From positions 14,528,931 to 14,592,930 of the forward strand of contig NC_086386.1 of assembly GCF_036588685.1 (NCBI RefSeq): a stretch of 64,000 nt of DNA, written 5' to 3'. Shown piece after piece: positions 12,661 to 25,289 of the stretch (positions within the stretch are counted from its first letter, which is position 1; each line of letters begins with the position of its first letter). Source of the DNA: Mytilus trossulus. Lineage: Eukaryota > Mollusca > Bivalvia > Mytilida > Mytilidae. The position numbers were made by a program, and so were the translations under genes. A model generated the notes under the pieces. That model worked only from the letters and a program-made list of their open reading frames with translations. It made no database searches and had not been told where the DNA came from.

Positions 12661-12858
12661 ATACATGAATTAGATGATAGAAATATATTGTAAAACTACA
12701 AAAAAGTATTGATTTAAATATATTTAAGATTATTCTTTATAAATCTAGCCTGCAGGTTAAGTTTTTATGTTTTACTAGTTTTAGTGTCTATAATTAGAAA
12801 CTCCAACAAATTTGAGTAAGTACTCACTCTGTATTTCATTAATGATCTTCTTTTCATC

Positions 12859-14409
12859 ATGGCAGAATGTTATGATGTTCTAACACCAGAACAAAGATTT
12901 ACAAACCAATTAATTGAAAATTCTGATTCTAATCAGAAAAGTATATTATGGAACAGAGAATAATATGAAACTATTTTGAACAAAATTAAGATTGGATTAA
13001 AAGGACATTCATCGGATTATTATCATATGCAAAGGTAGGTGCATTTCTACTGTTGAGCTGTAATTTATTTTAAAGTGTTCATAAAAGCGTTAATAAGAAA
13101 AGCTATAGGCTCCTATGCTCATCTTGCAAAATATTGAAAATAAAAATATGATGCACTCATTCTAACAAATGGACAAGTGAAAAAGTACATGATCACATAT
13201 AAAAATTAAGTTGACAACTTGTAATAACGTTAATTATAAATAAGAAGATGTGATATGATTGCCAATGAGACAACTCTCATTAAGTTACCTCACAGACCTC
13301 TTGAATATGAATGAAATATTTGCCACTGGAAATTTAGCATGCACCAATTCATTGACAAAACATTGAGACTTTTTGTTTTTTTTTCTTTTTTTCTGCTACT
13401 AAATTGTTTTTTTAATCTAATTGTATAAGGCAACCGTTGAAAAATTACAAATTAACAAATTTATATACTTTGAAATTGCAGATTTGATGTGTTACACTGT
13501 GGTGATGTCGAAAAATTGATTAAAAAGCGACTGTCATTGACAGATCCTATCCTAAATTATGCATATGCAGAGGAAATATACAGCATTATAATGAGAGCAC
13601 ATTTGACTAGTGGACATGGTGGAAAAGATAAAATGTTAAAAGATGTCAACAAGAAGTACGCGAATGTGACAAGGCATGCTCTGAATTTGTTTAAAGAAAT
13701 GTGCGAAGAATGTCAACTCAAAAAAAGGAAAATTGCCAGTTAAGGTCTAGTTGTTAAGCCATTGATAAGTAAGGACTTTAACAGTAGAGCTCAGGTTGAT
13801 CTAGTAGACATGCAGTCTATGAGAGATGGTGATTTCAGATTTATCATGCATTATCAAGATCATCTGACCAAGTTTGCTATATTGCGAGCACTTACATCAA
13901 AGCACGCATCAGAAGTCGCCTATCAGCTACTAGATATATTTTTACTTTTTGGTGCCCCACATATCCTGCAGTCGGATAACGGACGTGAATTTACGGCCAA
14001 TATTATAAAAGAACTGAAAGACATGTGGGCAGATTGTACAAAAGTTCATGGAAAACCTCGACATCCTCAGTCACAAGGAAGTGTTGAAAGAGGAAATACA
14101 GATATCAAAGACATGCTGGTTATCTGAATGAGAGAGAACAACAGTAAAAAGTGGAATATAGGGTTGAAATTTGTTCAGTTTGAAAAAACCAACAGTCATC
14201 ATTCTGGTAAAAACAGATCACCATACAAGGCAATGTTTGGCTGTGATGCTAAGATAGGACTATCATCATCATCACTACCTCAAGAGATTCTTGGTTCTTT
14301 GCAGACCGAGGAAGATCTGATTCAGCATTTTCAAAGCTCTGATAAGCCAGATGAAATAAGCAATGAAAGGCCAAATGAGTTAAGTTCTGATAATCTAAAC
14401 CTGAATTGA
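12859..14409 (+). pseudogene. KRAB-A-domain-2-like (KRBA2-like) DDE integrase, broken
   Basis: Two exons, 12859-13034 and 13482-14409, join in frame: donor AG|GTAGGT, acceptor TTGCAG|A, 447-bp intron, phase 2. Together they give 368 codons. Exon 1 is a helical N-terminus. Exon 2 encodes, in order, an H2C2-type zinc-binding segment (HLTSGHGG ... CEECQ) and an integrase catalytic core with visible D (QVDLVD), D (LQSDNGREF) and E (QGSVERGN), followed by a conserved C-terminal stretch with YKAMFGC. The fold and the order of motifs are those of retrovirus/gypsy-like integrases; whole-length likeness is to the invertebrate KRBA2-like proteins. Three in-frame stop codons (12961 TAA, 13741 TAA, 14125 TGA) break it, yet no frameshift is present, so decay is recent or the copy is nonsense-mutated only. 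It is probably part of a transposable element. Confidence 0.85.
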
Positions 14410-14504
14410 TTATTCTTGTCTATCCTTTTTTTGATGCGTTTTGTTATTTGATTTAGCCATGTGATTATGGATGTTCCGAATTGAGTTTTCTCTTATACCC
14501 CAGT

Positions 14505-14790
14505 CCCACTAAGCCACGATCGCACTACGATCTGTGGAAAAAATGCAAATTTTGATGATCGTGTAGGTCGCAGTAAGGTCGTACCACGGTTGTGGTGAGA
14601 TCTTCAAGATCGTGAAGAGCGTGGCCATCTTTAAACATGTTCAAAACAATCGTGGTGCGGTCGTGGCGAAATTAGGTCGTGGTAGAAGCGTAGTGAAAGC
14701 GCATTAAGATCGTAGTAAGATCGCAAAGGTCGCTGTACAATCGTTGCGAGAGCGTAGCGAAAGCGTGTTTCTATTCGGAGAGATTGCGTT
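14505..14790 (+). repeat. GATCG-rich dispersed repeat, copy 2
   Basis: Direct copy of the 7345-7620 element, beginning 'cacgatcgcactacgatctg' and carrying the same 'gtaaggtcgtaccacgg' block. It lies directly after the integrase pseudogene. Confidence 0.8.
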
Positions 14791-14859
14791 ACGATCTCAC
14801 ATCGACGTTATCACGACCTACAACGAAGCGAAGAAGAACAGACAATTGTGGTCTCGGTC

Positions 14860-16990
14860 GTATATTGGTATGACGTTGGCGTCGTCGTCGTCGTCGTCCG
14901 AAAACATTTGGTGTTTTCGCACTTTAACTTAAGTATAAGGAAACACGTGAAATTTAAACGCAAGGTTTATGACCATAAAAGGAAGGTTGGGATTGATTTT
15001 GGGAGTTCTGGTCCCAACAGTTTAGGAATTAGGGACAAAAAGGGCCCAAATTAGTATTTTACTTGGTTTCGCACAAGAACTTTCAGTAAACAGAATTCTA
15101 TTAAAGGAGTAGGTACGGTAAGACTCCTTTTTGGCCCCAAAATATAGCAATTTTACAAAATTGTGATAATGTAATCGTTAAGCCATTTATTGGAAAGTAG
15201 AATGATTCTGGTACATAAATATGGGCTGTTTTTGACAATACAATGCACATATATCGGGTTCTAGCATCATAAAGTCACGCTAAATTACTGAAATCTTCAC
15301 AATTTCAGCATTTTAGACAAATTTTAGACGGTTTCTGTCTAAAATCATCTTCGCTGGCCAAGGGTTACGAGAGAGCGGGAGTGGATCGTAACCCTTGGCT
15401 AGCGAAGATGGTCTAAAATGAAAGTGGCCAGATTCGTGTTCATCCATAATATTGAAATTTAAGTTGTATTTGATGATAATACATAATAAATATAAAGGTT
15501 GAGGATGAACACGGATGCGGCATTTTTCATTTTTGACCAAAACCATCTGAAAAGTGACGTTTTTTGGCGAATTTGATAGATTTTTTTAATCAGTTGAAAT
15601 CTTTCACAAAAACTAATTGAATCAATTGAAATAGACACTCAGGTGTTTAAAAAGTGTCTAAAATATTTCGTCAGATGAACTTGAAAATTGAGGCCAAGAT
15701 CGGCTCTTACCGAACCTACGTCTTTTAACATAAGGTTTATGACCACAAAAAGAAGGTTGGGATTGATTTTGAGAGTTTTGGTCCCAACAGTTTAGGAATT
15801 AGGGGCCAAAAACGGTCCAAAACAAGCATTTTTCTTAGTTTTTGCACAATATCTTTAGTATAAGAAAATAGAAATCTATGAAATTTTCACACAAGGTTTA
15901 TGACGACAAAAGGAAGGTTGTGATTGATTTTGGGAGTTTTTGTTTTCGTATAAAGCTGTGCCCTGCGGAGCATCTGGTTCTTTTAGTGGCCCAATTATAC
16001 TATAGGTATTTTTTATACGACCTCAAACATTTTTTTGGATCGGATAATGGTATGATGTCGTTTTCGTCTGCATCGTCCGAAGCCCAATTGGTTTCCGGAC
16101 AGTTTCTTTAGTTAAAAAAAAATAGATCTTAATGATTTTTTTTCTAAAGGGTCAATACCACAAAAGGAAGGTTGGGATCGATTTTGGGGATGGTTGTCCA
16201 ACCGTTTTGGAATAAGAAGCCCAAAACAAGGATTTTTCTAGTAAGGATAATAACTTGTGTATAAGTATTTCATTTGCTCTGAAATTGTACCACAATGTTT
16301 AAAACCACAAGTAGAAGGTTTGGATTCGTTTACGGGGTTATGGGTCAAAAGTTTAGGAATAAAGGACCAAAAAGGGACCAAAAGCCAGCATTTTTCTAGT
16401 TCCAAGACAATAAATTTTGTGTTATTGTATTGACTTCTCTAAAATTGTACCACAATGTTCTACATAACAAAGGGGAGGCTAGGATTAAGTTATGGAATAA
16501 TTGCCCAAAATATGTAGGAATTAGTGGGGCCAAAAAAGGGCAAAAAAGAAGCATGTTTCTAGTTTCCAAACAAAAATTGTTTAGGTGAATGAATCTCTCT
16601 GAAATCGTAACACAAGGTTCCATACTACAAGGGAAATGATGGGATTGAGTTGAAGGGTTATTGCTTAAAAAGAGGGTTTCAATAAGTTTTTTTTTAGGGG
16701 GGGTTAATTTTTTTAAGGGATTCCTTTTTTTCAAAATTTTCGAAATTCGAATTTTGAAAAATTTCAAGAAGAAGCCTTCAATTGCGCAGTATTGTATAGT
16801 AGATTTGTTAGATCTCTGGCCACATTTATTTTGTGACAAAAACCTTAATTATGACAAAAATTCGATCACAATCCAAATTCAGACAGTATGAAGCTTCAAT
16901 ATTGTGACCAAATTTGCTCCAACCGTTCAGGGTTGCACCACTGGCGTCGTATAAAGATGTGCCCTGCGGAGCACCTGGTTGTTGTTGTAA
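14860..16990 (+). repeat. ~160-bp-unit tandem element ending 'gccctgcggagcacctggtt'
   Basis: It starts near a GTC microsatellite (about 14880-14898) and has at least seven degenerate units with 'aggtttatgaccacaaaagg' and 'ggtcccaacagtttaggaat' (14960, 15732, 15892, 16147, 16294, 16460, 16616). Sub-elements end with 'tgtgccctgcggagcatctg' at about 15957 and 16966. It is interrupted by a MITE at 15103-15726. The 147-residue minus-strand frame at 16396-16839 is low-complexity shadow of these units. Confidence 0.75.
15103..15726. mobile_element. MITE with AAAGGAGTAGG termini, copy 1
   Basis: About 620 bp with terminal inverted repeats 'aaaggagtaggtacggtaag' and, at the right end, the complement of 'aaaagacgtaggttcggtaa'. 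Internal order of blocks matches the 35673-36260 copy in inverted orientation. At 15346-15410 it carries a strong hairpin with arms 'ccaagggttacga' and 'tcgtaacccttgg'. No transposase frame. It sits within a unit of the 14860-16990 repeat. Confidence 0.8.
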
Positions 16991-17124
16991 TTATAGTTTG
17001 TTTATTTAGATCTATTGTTTACATTTGTATATTAGTAAATTATTCATTTATGTAGTTGATATTGTATGTAGAGAGCCTTATTGAATTTTGGTTTAATCCT
17101 AATGAGTTTTTATTATATTATTAT

Positions 17125-17270
17125 TATAACTCGCAACTCAACTTTTAAAACTCGCAACAAGACTTTTGTAACTCGCAACTCGACTTTTGTAACTTGCAAC
17201 TCGACTTTCGTTTCTCACAACTCAATACTCGCAACTCGACTTTCTTAACTCGCAACTCAATACTCGATAA
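17125..17270 (+). repeat. Tandem array of AACTCGCAACTCGACTTT units
   Basis: Six or so degenerate ~22-bp units around 'aactcgcaactcgactttt'. No coding frame. Confidence 0.8.
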
Positions 17271-17305
17271 AAAGTGAATCTCTTGCGAATTGCCGAAATT
17301 ATGTC

Positions 17306-17472
17306 AGATGCGGATTAAGGGGGGAGGGGGGGGGGAGGGTCCAGCCTCCCTTTATGGGAAAAAATCCTGCTAGCTTATAAAGGGAATCACCGAAGCTTGA
17401 CTGGAGCGAGACGCCTCTTAGGCAGTTAGCGGCCCCCACCCACTTATGAAAATTACTGGATCCGCCACTGGA
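17306..17472 (-). mobile_element. CAGTGGCGGATCC-ended MITE, copy 1
   Basis: The right end reads 'ctggatccgccactgg'; the left end is a decayed inverse ('cagatgcggattaagg') followed by a G-rich run. The same family is at 25578-25740, 26126-26205 and 45789-45950. The element has no coding capacity; related short elements with these ends are widespread in animals. Confidence 0.75.
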
Positions 17473-17719
17473 TGTTGCCATCAAAACTGTGTCACTTAAA
17501 ATAATTTGTCTCCGTGTATATTGTTATGCAATCTGTAACTTTACTACAATGGTTCTTTTATGGTTGCCATGGTAAGGGTTGTTTGGTTTTAAGGGGACAA
17601 TAATTTGATGGTTTTGGGGGGGGGGGGGGGGGGAGGAGTTGACGAATAGATCTAATCATTTTGATCTGTTGCTACGCAAGTTTATATTTTACTACAGCAA
17701 AGCTTCATTTTTACTTTTT

Positions 17720-18725
17720 TATACGACCGTCAAAATTTTGACGGGACGTATTATGTTATACAAATGTCCGGTGTCCGTCCGTCTGTCTGTCTGTTCGGCG
17801 TAAACATGTCGCGCCGTAACTTGAGAACAACTTATCCAAATTTCACGAAACTTATTGTAGTTGTTTCTTATGATAGTCAAATGCTCTGTATACTTTTCGG
17901 TCAAAATAAGATTAAAACTTTTTGCGTTACGGCACTTTGTAACTAAAATAGGGTTGTTTTTTTTTTCATATGTCGCACTGTATATCAAAAACAATTTTTG
18001 ATTATTGCTTAAAACTTTACACACTTCTTAGTTATATTAATTTTAAGATCTGTATACTTTTTGGTGATGATTCAAAATTTCATTTTTTTTTGGAGTTATT
18101 TAGTATTTTGTAAAAAAGGGGAGGGGATTTTTACATGTCGCGCCGTATCTCAAAAACGATTTATGATTATTGCTTAAAACTTTACACACTTTTTTTGTTA
18201 TATTAAGCTCAAGATCTGTATACTTTTTGGTGATGATTTAAAATTTCGTTTTTCAGTTATTTAGTATTTTGTAAAAAAGGGGGAGGGTATTTTTACATGT
18301 CACGCCGTATCTCAAAATCTATTTATGATTGTTGCTTAAAACTTTACACATTTCTTTGTTATATTGATCTTAAGATCTGTATACTTTTTGGTGATGATTT
18401 AAAATTTCATTTTTCAGTTATTTAGTATTTTGTAAAAAAGGGGGAGGGTATTTTTACATGCATGTCACGCCGTATCTCAAAATCAATTTATGATCATTGC
18501 TTAAAACTTTACATACTACTTTGTAACATTAATCTTAAGATCTATATACTTTTTGGTTTTAATTCAAAATTTTATTTTAGTGATATTTAGTTTTTTGGGG
18601 TTCATCTGTATCTCAAAAACAATATTTGGTTATTGCTTAAAACTTTCTAAAAAAATATTTATGATTATTGCATTAAACTATCACACAAGACGCAAGGCGT
18701 ATCATGCGCTCATGGCGCAGCTGTT
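17720..18725 (+). repeat. 'gacgggacgtattatg' repeat with ~170-bp internal units
   Basis: It begins 'ttatacgaccgtcaaaattt', then a GTCCGTCCGTCTGTCTGT run. About four ~170-bp units follow, each with 'catgtcgcgccgtatctcaa' and 'ttgcttaaaactttacacac', and it closes with 'gcgtatcatgcgctcatggc'. It is the same superfamily as 10860-11655. Frames here (17719-18024, 18553-18813) are repeat shadows. Confidence 0.75.
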
Positions 18726-19276
18726 TATTTTAATTTGTACACAATTTAGTTCCTGCATTTTAGGTTGCAGAGAGTTAATTTTCTTCATGCTCTGGGCATG
18801 TTGGGCAAAATAATTTCTTTCAAGTTTTATCAGCCTATAGCAAAGTTTTAAAAAATCCATTTAAAAGAATTGGTTGTCATATTTGTTTTAGCCCACTTTG
18901 CTATATTCATAAATTTTTATCCGTTATCATTGTCCGTTAACTTTTCTAAAATTGTAAAAACTGGTTTCCTCTGCATACTAATGAGCTTAATTATTTTACC
19001 AAACTAGGGAACAAGAAATCTTCATAGGGATACATGGATTGAACATTTTCTAAATGGATCCACAGAACTCTGTGTCTCACCTGCAGTTGTTGCTGTTAGT
19101 GTAAAAGTGTGATGTTGACTATAAAAGTGAGTATATTTATCAGTAAAATACAGAATTTAAAAAATAATATATGTGCATGCATCATACTCCATCCATGAAC
19201 TATGGATAATAAAAACAATGTTATATCAATGACTGAAAAATATTCATAGATCTTATTTTAAGGGTTAACTTATTAT
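18726..19276. other. No gene recognised
   Basis: AT-rich sequence between two large repeats; no exon, domain or recognised repeat. Confidence 0.5.
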
Positions 19277-20875
19277 AGCTCTTCATCTTTTATATACGCT
19301 TTGGATTTTAAATATTTTGGCCACGAGCATCACTGAAGAGACAAGTATTGTCGAAATGCGCATCTGGTGCAGAAAAAATGGTACCGTTAATGTATTTATT
19401 AAATTTTTGTCGAGCCTGCAACTTTTGTTGCAGAAAGCTCGACATAGGGATAGTGATCCGGCGGCGGCGGCTGCTACGGCGGCGGCGTTAGCTAACTTCT
19501 TAAAAGCTTTATATTTTAGAAGGTAGAAGACCTGAATGCTTCACACTTTGTATATAGATGCCTCATGTTACGAACTTTCGGTCAGTAACATGTCCAATGT
19601 CCTTGACCTCATTTTCATGGTTCAGTGAACACTTGAAAAAAAGTTAATATTTTTTGTAATGTTAAATTTTCTCTTATTATAACTAAATAATTACATTTGA
19701 TGTATGTTTCATCATTATACTTTATTTTGATTGACTAACTGCACATTACGTGTTATTCCGTGAGCAATTGCATCACTCAATAAAACGTTTCATTCATGAT
19801 AGCACGTGGTCCCACAATAAAGTGCACAGGTGAATAAAATACAAAATGTATAAAATTCGTGTTTTCATGATCATAACTAAAAAATGTAATTATAAGTATT
19901 GAATGCTTCTTTTTGTAACTTTATAGGGTTGTAAAAGCGTTGACCGTGCGCACATTTTTAGTTTAAAGCGCTTCCGCGCTTCATACAAAATGTACTTCGG
20001 TCAACGCTTTTACACCCCAATAAATTTACAAAAAGAAGCATTCAATTTTTAATTGGATAACTATATTTGGTATGTGCATTCCTTGCAAGGTCTTCATTCC
20101 CGTCAGACAGTTTTCACTTGACCTCGACCTCGACCTCATTTCATGGATCAGTGAACAAGGTTAAGTTTTGGTGGTCAAGTACATATCTCAGATACTATAA
20201 TCAATAGGGCTAGTATATTCGGTGTATGGAAGGACTGTAAGGTGTACATGTCCAACTGGCCGATGTCATTGACCTCATTTTCATGGTTCAGTGGTTATAG
20301 TTAGATTTTTGTGTTTTGGTCTGTTTTTCTCATAATCTATGCAATAGATCTTCTATATTTGTTGTATGGAATGATTGTAAGGTGTACATGTCTAGCGAGC
20401 AGATGTCATCTGACCTTGACCTCATTTTCATGGTTCAGTGGTCAAAGTTAAGTTTTTGAGTTTTGGTCTTTTTATCTAATACTATATGCTATAGGTCAAC
20501 TATATTTAGTGTATGGAAATATTTTATGATCTATATGTCAGTCGTGCAGGTTTAATTTGACCTTGACCTGATTTTCATGGTTCATTGCCCAGTGTTAAGT
20601 TTTTGTGTTTTGGTCTGTTTTTCTTAAACTATAAGTAATAGGTCAACTATATTTGTTGTATGGAAGCATAGCTGTACATGTCTGCCTGACATGGTTCATC
20701 TGACCTTGACATCATTTTCATGGTTCATTGGTCTTTTTTTTGTTATCTTGGTTAATGTAAGGTTTTTGTGACAGTCTTTAATAAAGCTTTTTACTTAGGA
20801 CTATCAACATAATATCAATGATAAGTAAAGAAGGCGAGACATTTCAGCGTGTGCACTCTTGTTTTTCTTGTTCTA
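19277..20875 (+). repeat. Composite repeat: decoy head plus ~145-bp 'gaccttgacctcattttcat' units
   Basis: The first ~115 bp ('tggccacgagcatcactgaa...') are an inverted copy of the units at 52974-53170 and 53322-53518. From about 19397 ('gtcgagcctgcaacttttgt') to about 20870 ('ggcgagacatttcagcgtgt') runs an element with a GGCGGC-rich head and about six units containing 'cctcattttcatggttcagt'. The alanine-rich frame at 19317-19526 comes from the GGC repeat. Confidence 0.75.
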
Positions 20876-23800
20876 GTTTATCATGGAGACTGCAATGATA
20901 AATTATAAATCACAAAAAATCCTTAATCTCACCATTGCACGTGTCAGAAATGCTAAATATATGGACTCGTCTTAAAATTCCTTAATAATAACCCTGATTG
21001 GTAAGGTTACCGTAGTATTTGATGATTATTTAAGAAAATTGTACCCTGAATTTTATTTTTAGATTTCAGCAACAGAATGAAGAATTCCAAGAGTCTAATA
21101 CGTTTATTAAACAGGATTTTATCATTGAATCAACATCCTACAAGAAGATAACATACAAATAAGTAATTATGTGCAGGGAAGAACATTTAAACAAAACTGT
21201 AAGAGACATACAGTGGTGGTGTATTTTTAAAGAGACCACAAGAACCTATAATAACTTGCCATGAGTGTATATTTTCCAGATAAAGTCTCAAAAGAGAAAA
21301 TTTAGTTTTAAATGAAACATTTAAGTACAAAACATTGAAATAGTCCTTTCCATGTTGTGTGACATGTAGAAATTTTATGCTTTCACCATTCATGTAGCTC
21401 CAAATGTCCCTGTCCCCCTCCCCCCAAAAAAAACGCATTCGTATCCGACAGCAATCAATCGATGAAAAACACCAAACAAAAATCAAAAGGGAAACATACC
21501 ATCGACACTTGATACATGTAGCATGCTCTGCATTGTGAATGAAAACTAAATCAACAAAGATTTTTTTAATGTTTTTTTGACATGAGACAAGCAATGAGAA
21601 GGTTCCTACCTTGGTACAGGCGTTTGAATAAATTATTTTTAGAATATTAAGTTGTTAAATGGATTAGAAAAAAATCTTTCGTTCTGTCTTTTGCCAGTAA
21701 GACCCTTTCCCCTGAGTAATTTGTTTCAAAGTTGATCAACAAATACAACTAAAATCCAGGATGCGAGTCATCGATGTACATGACTTTGCTTGTCTTCTTG
21801 CTTTATAGTCGTGCCTGTGACATGCGAAAGATACAGATAACAATCCTACGGCGTTAGCTATTTGTATTGAGCTTGGTATTTTATATGGTAATTGACTTTA
21901 ACTGGAGGCTTCATACCTTGTGGCTAATACATGTATAACGAAAGTCTGTATTATGTCTGTTGGCCTTGACCTCATTTTTATTGTCAAGCAACTGCTTGAA
22001 AACAAATTTCTATTTTTATTATGTTATTTCCTCACTAACCTATTAATGAACTACCGAATTGGACTATTTAACGGGTTTGTAATAACATGAGCAACAGGAT
22101 GGGTGCTACATTTATATGTGGAACAGGATCAGCATACCCTTCAGGAGCACCCGAGATCAAACCCATGGTGGGATTCGTGTTGCTTAGTCATTAGTTTTCT
22201 ATGTGTCTTGTGAACTATTATTTGTCTAATTTGCACAGGTCATTAGTCAATGTTAAATTTAGTTTTTTTGTCTTTTTCTTTTAGCAATACTAGTATATAA
22301 AAATTCTTGTGAAGACTCGATTCGTGTTCATTTCCAATTAAAAAAATCATGTGCTAGATCAATTCACTTTGGGTTCATAGGTAGAAAATTTGTCTGTAGT
22401 TTTTTGAAAGTGCTTTAGGTCAAGGACAAAAAAAATCATTTTTTTGCAATTGAACACTCTTTTACTTGTAACGTAAAAGATGAAGAAAACCGAATAAGAC
22501 TCCAATTAGTAATAGACTGAAATATCTTTTGTATGAAGTGTTACTGTTTTGTGGAGATTTAACTAACATTTCTTTTCATATCTAGAATTAAGTATTTGAA
22601 TTGGATTCTGCCTTACTACCCTAAAAATCAAAATCTACTGCTGTCAAAATTATTATGCTATATTAAAACCACACAAAGAACAATACGAAGCAAAGTTCTA
22701 TTTTCTTGCCGTTGAATAGAAAATAGCAGTGTTGGTAAAAATAAGGAATGTTGTTATAATTTTCAATGATACAACTATAATAATTCACCAAAGTTTTAGG
22801 TAGATATACGCAATTATAGTCGACTGTACGACCTTCATAGAGTGAGTAAAAGTCGCTATAAAAGGTTTAAACATGTGAAATATGAATATGAAACAATTCA
22901 TATCAGAATATTAACTGCCTAATGTACATGTATAACAAAACAATTTACAAACAACAAATATTACCGAAATGAACCAACCATAACCACTAGACTACAGGTT
23001 CCTGACTTGATCCAAGGTTAATGTTATAAAAATATCTTGAAACATGTGCTTATTCTTTTAAATTATTACTGATAACAAACTGTCATGGTATCAAAAGAAT
23101 CTTTTCTATCTATAAGAGAAACGTGAACTATATTAAAGACGTCATTGCATTTCAAGTGCTACAAGAAAGTATGAAATATTTAATATAGACGACTGCATAT
23201 ATATATAATCTACATATTTAGTTCTATTAATAAAACAAGGAGATGTGGTATGCCTCCCAACTAACAACAACAGAACAAGGATACTATATAAATAACCATA
23301 ATGTTCAACGTCAGACGTCGACAAAATCGGTTTAACCCGCCATATTTATATGCACCTCTGTCCCAAGTCGGACAAAGTCATGTTATAGATATGTCTTTGT
23401 GTAGTTATACATTTAGTTTGATGAACGATATTCTGACATTGTGCTTTACATCTAGATGACATCTATTTTTTTCTCTCGGACCTATTCAGAACTTCTTGTA
23501 TGGTGCGGACTTCCTAATATTGAAAAACTGTATTGGTGACCCCTGTCTGATAGTTTTGTATAATTTTGTTGCTAATGTGATTGAATTTGACTGTTTTTAT
23601 GACAGCTCCTTTTACGCCTTTCACATAAATCATTAATGAAAACATCATTGCTCATGGAAAGCTGTAAAAGTCATCTTGATAACTAGCGAAACTAATCGTC
23701 AGGAAAAAACCCGCACTGGTTTACGCCAAAAAAATTGAATAACACCAGTTATGACATACAACAAATAACAACAATCAAAAAAAGTCGTGGCTTGAAACAG

Positions 23801-24453
23801 GCACATAACGAATGTGGTCATAAAGTCCATCAAAAGAATCCTCTTTAATGTATTAATGTGTTGAAATGAAAGAATAAATATAGCCATGGAGTTTTAAAAT
23901 AAAATTCTTGTTTTTATCCCAAACCAACTTATGATATTTGTTGATGATTAATTTTTATTGATTGTTGATTGCTTTATGTCCAGTGGCAAATATTTCACGA
24001 TGGTTCTGGACGAAAACAAGTTAAAAATAAATACAACAGGAACTAGTAGGTCTTTTAATAATAGAGGGCCATCCCGATGATGATCAGGGGGAATTTCGAC
24101 TTCCACTGGAAAATAAAGGTATATAAGTAAGGGACAAAAATTTTGCCATGCAACAAGAAGAGTTGTTGCAAGGGTTCTTAGCGTGCAGAGATCTTGTCAC
24201 TCTCTTTACTCGAGGCATTGGATTAAACCTCGATATATGCATTCTGACAGGACGTAGCTGCACATTTGATACATCTTTCACAGCCAGACGGACACCCCAC
24301 TTTAACAAGCTTTTTACTGCCGATCGGAACAGGACCAAGTGAGCATATTTCTATTCCCAACTCACCCTTGGGGCTTATGATATTTGTGAAAGGTCCCCTT
24401 GTGATAGCATAACCGAGTTTTTTATTAGGTCTTGAATTTGACTACAACTTTCT
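20876..24453. other. Repeat scraps; no gene recognised
   Basis: Contains a tail scrap at about 22080-22200 with 'aataacatgagcaacaggat' and 'gtgggattcgtgttgctta', a minus-orientation CACATCTTCT-type tail at about 23235-23345, and otherwise AT-rich DNA. The 135-residue minus frame at 21187-21594 has no domain or splice context. Confidence 0.5.
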
Positions 24454-24979
24454 GTACTTAAAAATGATTGAATTTGCAGTACTTAAAAATGACTGAAATT
24501 TTCAGTACTGAAAAATGACTGAAATTTTCAGTACTGAAAAATGGCTGAAATTTTCAGTACTGAAAAATGGCTGAAATTTTCAGTACTGAAAAATGGCTGA
24601 AATTTTCAGTACTGAAAAATGACTGAAATTTTCAGTACTGAAAATGACTGAAATTTTCAGTACTGAAAAATGGCTGAAATTTTCAGTACTGAAAAATGGC
24701 TGAAATTTTCAGTACTGATAAATGACTGTAATTTTCAGTACTGTAATCAACTTTTTCCCAACATTACTGAAAATGATATAAAAGGTAATGTACTGAATAG
24801 TGATGTTTCTTAAAGTACTGTTTATATAGCGGCATTTAATGTACTGTTTAGTAATGTTTCCTAAAAGTACTGTTTATATAGCGGCATTTAATGTACTGAT
24901 TAGTACTGTTTCCTAAAAGTACTGCTTTTATAGCGGCATTTAATGTACATGTAAACGCTGGTCAAATTGTTGGTAGTGT
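24454..24979 (-). repeat. Tandem-repeat-bearing mobile element, right (inverted) copy
   Basis: Reverse complement of the 3097-3650 element: about ten 26-bp CAGTACTG/AAAATGACTGAAATTTT units, then about three ~52-bp units with 'gtttatagcggcatttaa' words, closing with 'gtcaaattgttggtagtgt'. Copy number of both blocks differs from the left copy, as expected for tandem arrays changing independently. Confidence 0.8.
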
Positions 24980-25289
24980 AGTCTGTGTCTGCAAGCAGAA
25001 GAAAGCGTGCACAGTGTAGCATACCTTGGACATTTGTCTGTACGGATTACTAAACCTTTCCTCCAGATTTTTTTTTGGCACCTACTTCGACTTTTTTTTC
25101 TAATCATTTATAATCCAACCGAACAATACGGGTTCTATCGTATCCCACACCATTAATATTGAATTGCGTTTTTACTTTACAGAGTATCATTGGGGGTATA
25201 TGAGTTTTGAAATATTCTGGCGTTTTTAACTGGACACATTCTTAAATTATCGGACACGTTTTTGAGATTGTAACAATACAAAAGAGGTT

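Noticed and set aside
16396-16839. 147-residue minus-strand protein
   Set aside because: Lies within ~160-bp tandem repeat units; sequence is low complexity and repeat-derived.
19317-19526. Alanine-rich protein
   Set aside because: Encoded by a GGC/GCG microsatellite in a known repeat family.
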